Assembly: GCF_040954645.1 (NCBI RefSeq) | Contig: NC_092806.1 | Coordinates: 31,707,591-31,771,590 of the forward strand | Length of the DNA stretch: 64,000 nucleotides | DNA from: Diabrotica undecimpunctata | Taxonomy: Eukaryota > Arthropoda > Insecta > Coleoptera > Chrysomelidae | Direction: 5' to 3' | Shown: positions 38,881 to 49,900 of the stretch, one piece after another | Position numbering within the stretch: position 1 is the first letter of the stretch | Layout: each line of letters begins with the position of its first letter | Position numbers and translations under genes: made by a program | The notes under the pieces: generated by a model | Database searches by the model: none | What the model was told of the DNA's origin: nothing | The model's input: only the letters and a program-made list of their open reading frames with translations

Positions 38881-38909
38881 TAAATCCGGAAACTAATGTT
38901 CCTTTGAAT

Positions 38910-39430
38910 TTATTTGAATTTGAATTTATCTCCTATCCTGTTAAGTTTTTCTAATAATCCTTTTATGCATGGTATTGTTATTTTCCCCGTATTATTTTTT
39001 CTGTATGCTGTAGGATCTCGTTCTAAGTTGTTTTGTTCTATTTGGTCGATTGTTGAAAATTCCTTATTTATAAACAAAAAAGGATAATCATTTTTTAATA
39101 AAACAGATGTTAACAAATGTTTTTCCTCCAAAAACCTATTTTCGTTAGAACAAGCAATTTTGGCTCTGTCGTATAAGGATTTAATGATTCCCTTTTTAAT
39201 ATCAATATTGTCATTTGATTTGTAATTTAAATATCTATGGGTGTGCGTTAGTTTTCTATACACCTAAGTCTCATATCCAATATCGTTCTTAGAGATTAAC
39301 ACATCCAGGAAAGAAGGTGTGTTATTATATTCCTTTTCCATGGTAAATATTATTTTCTCTTCTTTATTGTTTATATCATTCAGGAATGTGTCCAACAACT
39401 CTGTTCCATGAGGCCATCGCTAGACCAAAA
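38910..39430 (-). pseudogene. Penelope-like element, reverse transcriptase C-terminal fragment
   Basis: Minus-strand reading gives RWPHGTELLDTFLNDIN, FTMEKEYNNTPSFLDVLISK and, after a stop, YRKLTHTHRYLNYKS, then IIKSLYDRAKIAC. The W-HG, LPFLDV and YRKPTHTDRYL motifs are typical of Penelope-like reverse transcriptases. The GIY-YIG endonuclease part was not found. Confidence 0.75.
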
Positions 39431-39439
39431 TATTGTTTA

Positions 39440-40530
39440 TAGAAGTCATTATTTAGTTAAAAATATTTAAAGTCGTCTACTTTAAAATGTATAATATAAA
39501 TATGACTGAATTATCAATATAAATGAGTCAGATAAAATTAAATTAGTAGAAGAATTTTTTACTAAGTAATAAAAAACAAAATTTGTTTGATTCATTAATG
39601 TTTGTATTTTTAGAATGATTTCCAAAGTGGAAATTGTTTATTGTAGCTTATTCCCATTAAATTAGTATCTATTAATATCTATTAACGATATTAACGTGGA
39701 AATATGTTTATGTTTTCACTGATTATGGTCTGATAAGATCGAAAACTTTCTGCAACTTTCAATTATTTTGGATAATTTTAATTTTATAAAAATTTTGGAT
39801 AATATACCATTATACATTTTTTTAAATAAGTTTTTTTAAGCTATGGTATATACCGAACCACTGGGATTTTCTCATTAGTTCTCTATTGTAGTTGTCAAAA
39901 TATAGCTGTTGGTTGACGTTTCTGGGACACTCTGTATATGTAGTAAAATCAATTAAACTTAGTTATGTAGTAAAATCAATGTTAATCACGAACTAGGAGC
40001 GACACCGTGATTAATCGTAGTTAGATGTACCATAATAAATTAGTTCTAATGTACATATGTACGACTTAACGTTACACAATAATTAACACAATTAATTAGT
40101 CTGAGCGGTATACAAGCAAAATCCGCCAAGTTACATCTATCAAAATTTTCAGAAAACGTAAAAAACTATTACAAAGGACTCCTGTGATAGTTTTAGTTTT
40201 CTGTTTGATTTACTTGTATTGTATTGTATTTTTATATGTATAATGTTTTATTAGAAGAATACTAAATAAAAAATATTTGAGATGCAGTTACGGTATAAAA
40301 TTGGTTTTATTTATGGACATGGCGGGATTTGCAACAAAATTTAGCAACTTTGGATTGGAAATTTCAGAAAACTTCGGAAAAACGTGTTTTTTTAAACTTC
40401 ACTTAATAACTTATTATAAACATTAGATTCTTATTACTTAAAACATATTTATTTTGTTTATATTTATATAATTATTGTTATAAATTGAAAATAACGTAAA
40501 CTCATAAAAATGAACTTTTTTTAACAAAAC
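39440..40530. other. AT-rich stretch without recognised features
   Basis: No open frame, transposon ends, splice-flanked dynein exon or RNA gene was recognised here on either strand. Confidence 0.55.
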
Positions 40531-40535
40531 AAATT

Positions 40536-41168
40536 TTACATCCCAGTTGTTTCTTCTAGAGAAAATTCTTCACATAACTCATTTGTCAATAGTTGTGGAT
40601 CACTCTCGTCATTATTTAGAGAAAAATGTATGGGATCTTTATAGAACTTCAAATCGGAATTTTCTTGCAAATCAGTTCCATAATGCGTTTCTAATAGTTT
40701 GGCAACACTCTGGGCCTTCTTTTTGTCACTTACTCTGCCAGCTTCAAATTTGTCAGGATTAATAGAACGAATATGTTTTCTTTTCTTACAAAGGCGCTTT
40801 GGAACACCGATGAAAGTATTATAGTTGACTTCGCCCTGAACTTCAATTGTATAATCATTTTGCTTCAAAATCCTAAAGCGTTTTTGAAATTGAAAGTGCC
40901 AAGCTCCTGGTGGTTTAATAACTTCTAATACGAGGTTTTCCAATCAAACGCGTCCCAGTCTTCAACCAATTTATAGATTGTGGCGTTTTGCTCTATTATA
41001 GCTAGGTAGTTCTCTGGATTCGTTATTTTTGCTGTTATTTTAATTTTGCCTTCAGAAATACCAAAAACTATCTGGTGGCATAAAAATGTGTCCTACAACT
41101 GGGAATATTAGTTCAATACAGCGAATATTATTAGGCGCCTTTTTATGGAGAAAACTTGCAAGCATGCC
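40536..41168 (-). pseudogene. 3' part of a transposon-associated gene (DUF7869-like), broken at the Polinton edge
   Basis: Directly left of the Polinton the minus strand reads MLASFLHKKAPNNIRCIELI, FPVVGHIFMPPD, then in a shifted frame KITAKITNPENYLAII and DWDAFDWKT. Returning to the first frame, it reads GAWHFQFQKRFRILK and GVPKRLCKKRKH before ending at 40536. The FPVxGHSFxPPD and DWxxFDWK blocks are familiar from uncharacterised insect transposon proteins with a DUF7869-type domain. That assignment is from memory and tentative. Two compensating frameshifts and the lost 5' part show that it is dead. Confidence 0.55.
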
Positions 41169-41398
41169 AGTAGTGTGTATTAGTATGAGCAAAATGAGGA
41201 GGGGGTCAATGAACCGAGGCCGGTCTAGACAACATTTAATAGGGTTACTTAAAATAGGGTGGAGCGAATTAACCAATTAAGATTGTACACAATTTCGTGG
41301 TCAAAATGACTAATTATAACAATAATTAATTATAAATTACCCTAGAGTAATCTAAAATAGGGTGGGGTGATATAAGATATTACTGCATGCAAAATGAG
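41169..41398 (+). repeat. Polinton left terminal inverted repeat
   Basis: The first 199 bp (41169-41367) are the exact reverse complement of 60913-61111. Imperfect matching continues to about 41398. It contains the internal motif GTCTAGACAACAT (41223-41235) and copies of AAATAGGGTGG/AAGCGAAT at 41251, 41353 and, just inside, 41411. Confidence 0.97.
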
Positions 41399-41399
41399 G

Positions 41400-43300
41400 G
41401 TGGGTGATTTTAAATAGGGTGAAGCGAATCTACCCACTGGTCAATCTACCCACCCCGCAGAATATTATGATTAGTTTAATTAACTCCATTAAATATAAAA
41501 AGCCAGTTGCGCCAAATAAGCAAAAAATAAATTATAATACTTTACATCATTAATTATTGCAGACAATCCCACCCAACAATATTCAAATTAGACTAACCAA
41601 TTGAGTAAATTGAAAAGGATAATAGTTTAATTAACGACAACGAATTATTTCTGGCACCCTCATTTGACATTATTTAAATTGGGGTAAACGTTTAGGTAAC
41701 ATTAAAAGGCCATTAACTCAAATAACAAAAAAGAAATTATATTAATTTTGAATCAATAAATATATGATATGTATAAGAAGAAATGGAAAAGAATAAAAAA
41801 ACCAAATATGAATATCGTCAGAACTTGATCTTAGATGGAGGAGAAACGATCAGTAAATATACGGAATATAAATAGCCGGGTATAAAAAATCATAAATGAT
41901 GAAACACTGGACGGAGCCAATAAAACAAAATATTCAGGGAAGGAAACCTTAAAAGTCTATAAAAACTAAAATGGAGACGTTTTTACTTTTTTATTTTACG
42001 GGTTGTGACAAATAAAATATTTAGAGTAGTCTATAAACAATACTGATATTTTGGCGTTTGTTGATTACATTATGTAGTTATCAGTTGGATTTATATTCAG
42101 TTATGGACGTAATTTCAATATTTATAAGGATTGTTAAGGCAAAAAATGTTAATTTTATAATATCCTTTAAAATTGTTTAACAATTTAACAAACAACGGTA
42201 AAAAGCGAATATAGAACACCGTAGTTAAAAGTATAATTACATATGGGTGTGAAGTGTGGCAATTGAAAGAAAAAACAAAACGAATGCTGGAAGCTACTGA
42301 AATGGATTTCTGGTAAAGATCTGTGGGAAGATCAAAACTGGAATGAGTGACAAATGAAAGAATAAGAGAAATAATGCAAGTCACACACACAATAGTTGAT
42401 GAGATTAAAACCAAACAACTTGTCTGTTCAACGTTCAAAGAATGCGTGAGACCCGAATTCCACAACAAGAAGAAGAAGACTCAGAAAAAGCTGATAGGAA
42501 GGAATAGACAAGGATATGGAAGAACACCCTGGAGACGAGTTGTGGAGAGACAGAGAAGCATGGAGAGATGGCATCAAAAGACGTAGAACGTTATAGGTTG
42601 ATTATATAAAATTGTTTAAAATACAAACAACTTCATTTTATAACATTTTGCTTTTTATAAATATACATAACACATTATATTTATTAAATAGAAATGAATT
42701 CAGCGTGTTATCTGCTATTCCATCGTTATAAAACGCTTAATTCTAAAACGGAAATATTGTCTGGTTTTTAAACCAAACAGATGGTACATGTAGTATTAAA
42801 AAAAATTACATGGGGTGAATATAATTAACATTTTTCGAGCGCAATTGTAGAACCCACATATTTGCGGGTGAGGTTTTGGAGTTTTATCTATACAAGATAT
42901 GTATAATACAGGGTGCCCGTATAAGCGATCCCCTATTCTAATTATGGTAAATATTTTGCAAATTTAGATCCACGATAAGTTGCCAACACATATGTGAATT
43001 GCTAAATAACAAGTGTTATAGAATACGAGAAAACTCTTAATTATAATTAAAAGGCCATTAAAATTTAATTGAAATCCATATAGGGTAACTAGCACATTAG
43101 GGTTGTAACAATATATGGTGTGGTCATATGCTATAAAGGATTAAATCTCGAGTTTTCGCTAAAAAATGTGCTAAAAGGGAGGAATTTTAATACTTTTAGA
43201 TTGGTCTGCCCTTTCCACTTTTTCAAAAAGTTATAAAAAGCCGAGTACTGCAGATTAATTTAGTAAAATAATCCTTAGAAAGTGTCGGTATTAATATTAT
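41400..43300. other. Polinton left arm without own genes
   Basis: Apart from the LINE scrap at 42225-42595, this 1.9-kb stretch between the left terminal repeat and the first ORF holds no convincing gene. It is AT-rich, with short GGGTGRRG motifs near 41361, 41401 and 41420 like those in the terminal repeat. Confidence 0.6.
42225..42595 (+). mobile_element. LINE C-terminal fragment inserted in the Polinton
   Basis: Plus-strand reading gives ITYGCEVWQLKEKTKRM, LEATEMDFW, RSVGRSKLE, VTNERIREIMQ and a terminal RNRQGYGRTPWRR tail with stops. It closely parallels the C-terminus of the LINE at 37578-38815. It is a retroposed or captured piece that postdates or accompanied the Polinton, and it is not a Polinton gene. 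Confidence 0.7.
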
Positions 43301-43304
43301 AAAA

Positions 43305-43928
43305 ATGAAAGTAAAGTTGCCGGTTCCAGAAAGTTCAAAATCCAGCGCGAAGATTATTTCGCACTTTAAAAAGTCACCAAAAGGAAAGATGTTTGCAGAA
43401 GTCTTAAACTCTTCTCTGGAGTTAATTGAGGGGGACATCCGTCATCACCAACCTATGAAATATAAAGAATTCGAAGAGCATGTCACACTATCTTCGACTC
43501 CAAACGAGAGCAAATATGAAAACATTTCATCGGAAAGCGAAGATGAAGGTGATACCTGTTTAGAAGAAAAAAAAATAGAAAATATCATTCAAGAAGGGGA
43601 CTTTGATGAAAGCATGGAAGAATGTGTATTGCCTGGTCAAAATAATGCAGATAAAATAGACCTTAACACGACGACTAATTTTGATACAATCGACAAAAAC
43701 GTGCAAAGCCAGGATGAGGAATATAATGTGCTTCTTAAAAACTTTGTTAGTGAAAATAAGCGTTTCTTGGAAAGCCATGAAGTTCACAGACAAGTATTAA
43801 TTAAAAAAATCAGTGCGTATGAAAGGAAACGCGATAGAGCTCTACAGAGCTTAACTAGTGTCAACAAGAACATTGCAATCTGTAATCAAATTCTAACGTC
43901 TATTTACACATGCAAACCAGTGGAATAA
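43305..43928 (+). CDS. Polinton ORF, 207-residue protein of unknown function
   Basis: It begins MKVKLPVPESSKSSAKI with a basic N-terminus. An acidic, Ser/Glu-rich middle (about residues 75-130, including ESEDEGD) and a helical, probably coiled-coil C-terminus (about 140-200, KFI-like Lys/Arg/Glu pattern) follow. No domain was recognised. It is the leftmost gene of the element, transcribed toward the polymerase. An 88-bp part of its coding sequence (43701-43788) is duplicated downstream at 44071-44158. A TATA-like box is not obvious. ATG at 43305 is the first in frame. Confidence 0.7.
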   Translation: MKVKLPVPESSKSSAKIISHFKKSPKGKMFAEVLNSSLELIEGDIRHHQPMKYKEFEEHVTLSSTPNESKYENISSESEDEGDTCLEEKKIENIIQEGDFDESMEECVLPGQNNADKIDLNTTTNFDTIDKNVQSQDEEYNVLLKNFVSENKRFLESHEVHRQVLIKKISAYERKRDRALQSLTSVNKNIAICNQILTSIYTCKPVE

Positions 43929-44070
43929 TATTTTGTATATCACTTTAATATTACATAAACATATTCTAAAAAATAAAAGTGCCTAAATGTTTAAATGTGT
44001 AAAAATTCCATAAAATCATAATATAATCTGTTTCGGGGTGACAAATTGTGTTCAATGCAAGCAATCTAGT

Positions 44071-44158
44071 GTGCAAAGCTAGGATGAAGAATATAATGTG
44101 CTTATTAAAAACTTTGTTAGTGAAAAACAATCATTTTTGGATAGCCATGAAGTTCACT
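44071..44158 (+). repeat. Partial duplicate of the 207-residue ORF
   Basis: This 88-bp segment matches 43701-43788 with about a dozen substitutions and keeps the same phase pattern (GTGCAAAGC...AGTTCAC). It lies 140 bp after the ORF's stop and is soon closed by stops. It implies an old tandem duplication of the gene with loss of the second copy. Confidence 0.85.
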
Positions 44159-44469
44159 ATAAAATAGTTTAAAAAACATTCAAACTTGTGCTATTGGAAT
44201 ATAATTTCATTTTTAATTGTTATATCTTGTTCTAAAGTGTTTGTCGAATGTTAAATTATATAAAATTAATAAATTAATACTATTAATTTTATATAGTCAA
44301 ACAAAATATTCTAAAAATACAAAGTTTTACTTTTATTTTTAAAATATTAATACTGACAGTTTCTAAGGATTATTGTACTAAAATAAAAAATTTTATAACA
44401 TTTTTTGGTTTTTTATTTCATTTCCAAAATACGTAAGTAAAAATCAGTACAAAATTTTATATATAGGTA

Positions 44470-44471
<2 letters not shown>

Positions 44472-44531
<60 letters not shown>

Positions 44532-44537
44532 TATATA
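44472..44537. repeat. (TA)n microsatellite
   Basis: A (TA)n run with a single interruption (TACATA near its end) abuts the start of a 161-bp tandem repeat. Confidence 0.9.
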
Positions 44538-45004
44538 ATTTCATGTTGGTTTATTTATTTAAAATAATGACTATTACCTCTAAAAGCAAAATATTATACT
44601 TTCTTTTTGCGATGTATAATAGATAAGAAAAAAAAACATACTTTCTTAAAAATATGTATTCCAAAATAAATAATCACACACCTAACATATTATATATAAT
44701 TTCATGTTGGTTTATTTATTTAAAATAATGACTATTACCTCTAAAAGCAAAATATTATACTTTCTTTTTGCGATGTATAATAGATAAGAAAAAAAAACAT
44801 ACTTTCTTAAAAATATGTATTCCAAAATAAATAATCACACACCTAACATATTATATATAATTTCATATTCGTTTATTTATTTAAAAGTAATGACTATTTC
44901 CTCTAAAAGCAAAATATTATACTTTCTTTTTTGCGATGTTTAATAGATAAGAAAAAAAAACATACCTTTTTAAAAATATGTAATCCAAAATAAATCACAC
45001 ACCT
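44533..45004. repeat. 161-bp tandem repeat, three copies
   Basis: Copies begin near 44541, 44702 and 44863, judged by the TCATGTTGG/TCATATTCG anchor, with a constant 161-bp period. The first two are nearly identical and the third is diverged and shortened at its end. There is no coding content. Confidence 0.92.
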
Positions 45005-45170
45005 TAAACAGAAACATTGCACCAAGCTAATATCAAATAACATAAACACTTTAAGCGTCTATATTCTTAACTATTATATTCAAAATATAATCTTTGTCGG
45101 ATCGCGGCCGCATTAAACATTTCACTAAGCTAGTATACACACACAAACTGACCGCGTTTGACCCACATAC

Positions 45171-45925
45171 CTTAGTTAACTGCACGCCGAAAAGCGCCAG
45201 GTGCCTCTTTGGTATTTTCGTTTCAAATTTACTTTTAACCATTGACGGAGTTAAGTTTATTATACCAAAAAATAAATTAAATAAATTTAAAAAATTATTT
45301 GCCGCTTTATTTATTAAAACTAAGAAAAAATATTTTGGATTCTTATTTCGCAAATACAGGTGTAGTCAAAACTTGAAAAAAAATGTTTAAATAATCATTT
45401 TAAATAAGGGTAGTAAACCCCATCTACAGAAATTTTGTCAAAACAATATATTCTCATATATTACTAATTTGAAAAAAAAAATAACCAATTCAAAAATATA
45501 TAATTCATTTTTTTAAAATTCAATACAAAGGTGCTAATTTTTTTTAACTTAGTTAACTGCATGCCGAAAAGGCAGCGCTAGGTACCTGTTTGGTATTTTC
45601 GTTTCAAGTTCACTTTTAACCATTGACGGAGTTAAGTTTATTATACCAAAAAATAAATTAAATAAATTTAAAAAATTATTTGCCGCTTTATTTATTAAAA
45701 CTAAGAAAAAATATTTTGGATTCTTATTTCGCAAATACAGGTGTAGTCAAAACTTGAAAAAAAATGTTTACCTAATCATTTTAAATAAGGGTAGTAAACC
45801 CCATCTACAGAAATTTTGTCAAAACATTATTTTCTCATATATTACTAATTTGAAAAAAAAAATAACCAATTCAAAAATATATAATTTATTTTTTTAAAAT
45901 TCAATACAAAAGTGCTAATTTTTTT
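45171..45925. repeat. 377-bp tandem duplication
   Basis: Copies 45171-45547 and 45548-45924 are very similar, both starting CTTAGTTAACTGC and carrying GTATTTTCGTTTCAA and AGGTGTAGTCAAAAC. Open frames within (for example 45094-45390 plus) mostly reflect the Lys/Phe-rich composition and were not accepted as genes. Confidence 0.92.
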
Positions 45926-46024
45926 ACTAGCAGGTAAATAACATATTCCCACCGCTGTATTTATGAAAACTAATAAAAGATAAATATTATATATAAAAGA
46001 GCCTAAAAAAAAGACACAAAGTTT

Positions 46025-46519
46025 TTAAAATGGTGTATTTATTGTTATAGATTTGCAAACAATGCAGTATTTTGATAAGCAGTAAATGTATAAATTTTTA
46101 TTACAAGTCGCACAAATACGTGCACTCAGATTATCCGCAGTTCCACTAGAATGTTCCGTTACATGATTCGTGTGAATATACGTTGGTACTCCCCTAAGAG
46201 TGTCGAAAAAACACGATGGACACAGACTTTCATTGTCTATAATATAATAATGTTGGCTTAAACAAACTGTTCCTCTACATTCGTATGCCAAAAAGCGTAC
46301 ATTATTGACCTCATCCACTTGCATAATTTTGTTGTCCACTTCGGCGGAATCAGTCTCTATCACTTCATTTTCTTCCAAATCTGATAGGTTTTCCGTAGAT
46401 ACCGAAAAAACAAAACTTTCATCCGTGGAGACATTGTCACTATCTTCTAATTCAAGTATGGCATCCAAAGGGTTTATAACTTCTTCATCCATTGCTTGGT
46501 ATTCGTTTTCTAACACCAT
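46025..46519 (-). CDS. Polinton ORF, acidic protein with Cys-rich C-terminus
   Basis: This 164-residue protein starts MVLENEYQAMDEEVINP. Residues 1-70 are strongly acidic (LEDSDNVSTDES and LSDLEENEVIETDSAEVD). The C-terminal half has paired cysteines (ECRGTVC, then CPSCF, ICATC and CIVCK) that look like a zinc-binding module of RING or zinc-ribbon type, not assignable by eye. It is divergently transcribed from the DNA polymerase gene across a 464-bp intergenic region. An acidic region plus zinc module suggests a regulatory or DNA-associated role, but this is inference only. Confidence 0.7.
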   Translation of the reverse strand: MVLENEYQAMDEEVINPLDAILELEDSDNVSTDESFVFSVSTENLSDLEENEVIETDSAEVDNKIMQVDEVNNVRFLAYECRGTVCLSQHYYIIDNESLCPSCFFDTLRGVPTYIHTNHVTEHSSGTADNLSARICATCNKNLYIYCLSKYCIVCKSITINTPF

Positions 46520-46983
46520 TTTAATTCACAAAAAATACAAGTGTATCATTTTATATGTTTTCAAGTAGTAGAGATAGGCGGGTTCGGTATGTATTGGAGG
46601 GGGGTGTTATAATTATCTGCTTCTCACATCTAAAATAGAGCTAAAGGGTGAACTATATCAACATTTTGGTCTCTAGAGACAACATTTGGTCAACAGTGAA
46701 TAATTAGAACTATGAAATAATTATGATTAATTAATTTCTAAACAAGGGTCAATTAAATAAGCCCCTGAACATGTGGGTGTCTAGAAAACATCTGGTCTAT
46801 TTAAGATTAATGATTAATTTCTAAAAATTGGGGTGAACGACACGCAATAGTCTAGACAACATCAGTTCTACTCAAGATCAATGACCAATGTCTGAAAATA
46901 GCATGGTGGGGGTAACATTCTCATAATATCATTATACTATTTAAGGCAAATAAGCGGAACTCCTCAGTAGTTTATCGAGAATC
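46520..46983. promoter_or_regulatory. Divergent promoter region with repeats shared with the terminal repeat
   Basis: It lies between the acidic/Cys-rich gene (minus) and DNA polymerase B (plus). It has the 13-mer GTCTAGACAACAT at 46850-46862, identical to the one in both terminal inverted repeats (41223-41235, 61045-61057). It also has GTCTAGAAAACAT at 46779-46791 and a related CTAGAGACAACAT near 46673. A TATTTAAGG box lies near 46938, about 45 bp before the polymerase ATG. Confidence 0.6.
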
Positions 46984-49900
46984 ATGAATACGTGTACTAT
47001 GTGTAATAAATCGTTTTCGCGCTCAGATAACCTCTCCCGACACAGAAAAACATGTAAATACAGAAATGTGAATAGTGATAGTGAGCATAATGGGGATTAT
47101 TATATTCCCAAAAAAAGATTAAGACCACTTGGATTGGAAGTGATAGATGCCAGTGTTTCCAAATTAACACATGCGTTTAAAAACAGAATCGCATCTTATC
47201 GTTTTTATAGTAATAAGAAAATGGATTATCATGGATTTTTAAATGATGTTAAACCCAAAGTTTTGAACATCTTGAGGGAATATCTACATCTGCACAATAT
47301 CATAAAGGTAAATTTTGAAATATTTAGTCTTTATCTAAAACCTGATAGTGGCCTATCAGATATCAAGTCCATGAACACATGCAATACAATTATATCTATT
47401 AGCACTAAGATGGATGAAACATTTGATGATTTTAAGAAAGCACTGATGACGCAAGCCTCAGAATTTCAAGAAAAAGATTCAAATTGGGCATTACAGGAAA
47501 TAATGTTTTTAGATGTTAACATAAACAAATTTAACTCTATTTCTGCATCAACATATATTCGTCTCCCAATACCCATAGTAAGAAAACATGCTATTTTAAA
47601 TATCGAAAACAGAGATAATAAGTGTTTTGCGTGGAGTGTTAACGCAGCTATTTTTCCTCCCGTTGGCAACCCAAGCAAACCAGAATCATATCCACCGTAT
47701 GATACTTTGTTAAATTTTGAAGGGATTGACTTTCCGATGAAACTGAAAGATATTAAACAGTTTGAGACCCTTAATAATATTTCAGTAAATGTTTATGGGC
47801 TAGAATCCAATTTCGTAAATAATAAAAGGCAATATGAAATAATTGGCCCACTTTACTTTACAAGTAATCGTCATGCCACTCATGTAAACCTTTTGCTTAT
47901 AACAAATGATAAACAAAGTCATTATTGTCTGATTCTAGACTTGGTCAGACTTGTAAAAAGTCAAAAAACAAAAAACACTCGCAAAGAATATTTATGTGAT
48001 GGATGTCTACAATTCTTTACCAAAGAAGAAAAGCTCAATAATCACCAAAAGAGCGACTGTTTACATATTTACACAGAACTTCCCACATCAAGTCCTAAAA
48101 TAAATAAGTTTGGCGAAATGGTGCCAGAAAATATACTAAAATTTATCAACATTCAAAAAATGTTGCCTGTACCATTTGTTGTGTATGCGGACTTTGAAAG
48201 TTTGCTTAAGCCCATAGATTATGCTGAACCTTTTAATGGAAACTCATATTCAATCAAAACAGCTGAACACCAAGCATATTCGTTTGCATTTTACCTTAAA
48301 TGCAACTATGATGATTCACTTTCAAAACTAATAAAATATGAAGGAGAGGATGCTCCCAAAGTATTTATACAGAAACTAGAGTGTTTAGTAAATGAACTAT
48401 ACACGAATCACCTTAAACATATTAAACCAATGTTACCGTTAACAAAAGAAGAATTTGAAAAACATGTGAGCGCTACTGAATGTTACTTGTGTAAAAAACC
48501 CTTTAATCCTTTTAATCATAAAGTAAGAGATCATCATCATTTAACTTCAAAATATCTTGGGCCAGCTCATAATTCCTGTAATATAAATTACAAACTCTCA
48601 AATTCAATACCTGTATTTTTACACAATATGAGCAATTATGACTGTCATCTATTTGTTAAAGAGCTTTCAACAGCTGGTGAAAAAGTTTCAGTAGTTGCCC
48701 AGACCAAAGAAAAATATATAACAATTTCTAAATCAATATTGGTAGAAAAGGACCCACATAAATATATTTATTTGAAATTTGTTGATTCATACAGATTTTT
48801 GGCGAAACCTTTGGATACTCTGAGCGCAACTTTAAACTCAGAGCAATGTATAGAAATTAGAAAGTATTTCCCAGATACTAAACAATTTGAACTTGTGAGA
48901 CGCAAGGGTGTTTTTCCTTATTCATATATGGATGGATTTGACAAACTCAAAGAAAAAACACTACCGCCCAAAGAAAATTTCTACAATAATCTAACTAACC
49001 AAGACATTTCTGATGACGATTATGCAAGAGCAATTGATGTATGGAACACATTTGATTGTAAATCTATTAGTGACTATGCTATGTTGTACCTAATCTCAGA
49101 TGTCTTATTATTAGCTGACGTGTTTGAGAACTTTAGAAACATATGTCACAAAGAATACAATTTAGATCCTTGTCACTACCTAACAGCTCCTGCACTAAGT
49201 TGGGATGCCATGTTAAGATACACCAAAATTGAACTGGAGCTTCTTACCGACATTGACATGGTACACTTTTTAAAGAAAGGGGTACGAGGAGGTGTGGCAC
49301 AATGTTGTAAAAGAGAAGCAGTGGCAAATAATCATTATGTACCCAACTTTGATCCTCAACAACCCGAGTCTTACATCATGTATCTAGATGCCACAAATTT
49401 ATATGGTGCTGCCATGTGTCAATATCTTCCATATGGACATTTCAAATGGGTAACGGATGTTGAAAACTTTAACTGTTTTTCGGTGAAAGATGATGCGGAT
49501 AAAGGGTATGTGTTGGAAGTAGATTTGGAATATCCAGCTCATTTACATTCTGCACATAATGATATGCCATTCTGCCCCGAAAGCATGGTACCACCAGGAA
49601 GCAAATATCCTAAACTTATACCAAATCTCAACAATAAAACTAAATACGTCATTCATTATCGCAATCTTAAACAGTGTCTTAAGTATGGTCTGGTACTAAA
49701 AAGGATTCATCGTATACTAGAGTTTTCGCAATCACCATGGCTAAAAAAATATATTGACCTAAACACATCACTTAGAAACAAAGCCAAAAACGAGTTTGAG
49801 CGGGATCTCTTTAAATTGCTAAATAATGCGATATTCGGAAAGACTTTAGAGAATCTTGAAAAAAGAAAGGATATCCGCCTTTGTACTCGCTGGGAAACCA

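Noticed and set aside
45094..45390. Open frames on both strands in the 377-bp repeat
   Set aside because: Lys/Phe-rich low-complexity translations, frames in both directions, and no conservation of the full frame between the two repeat copies.
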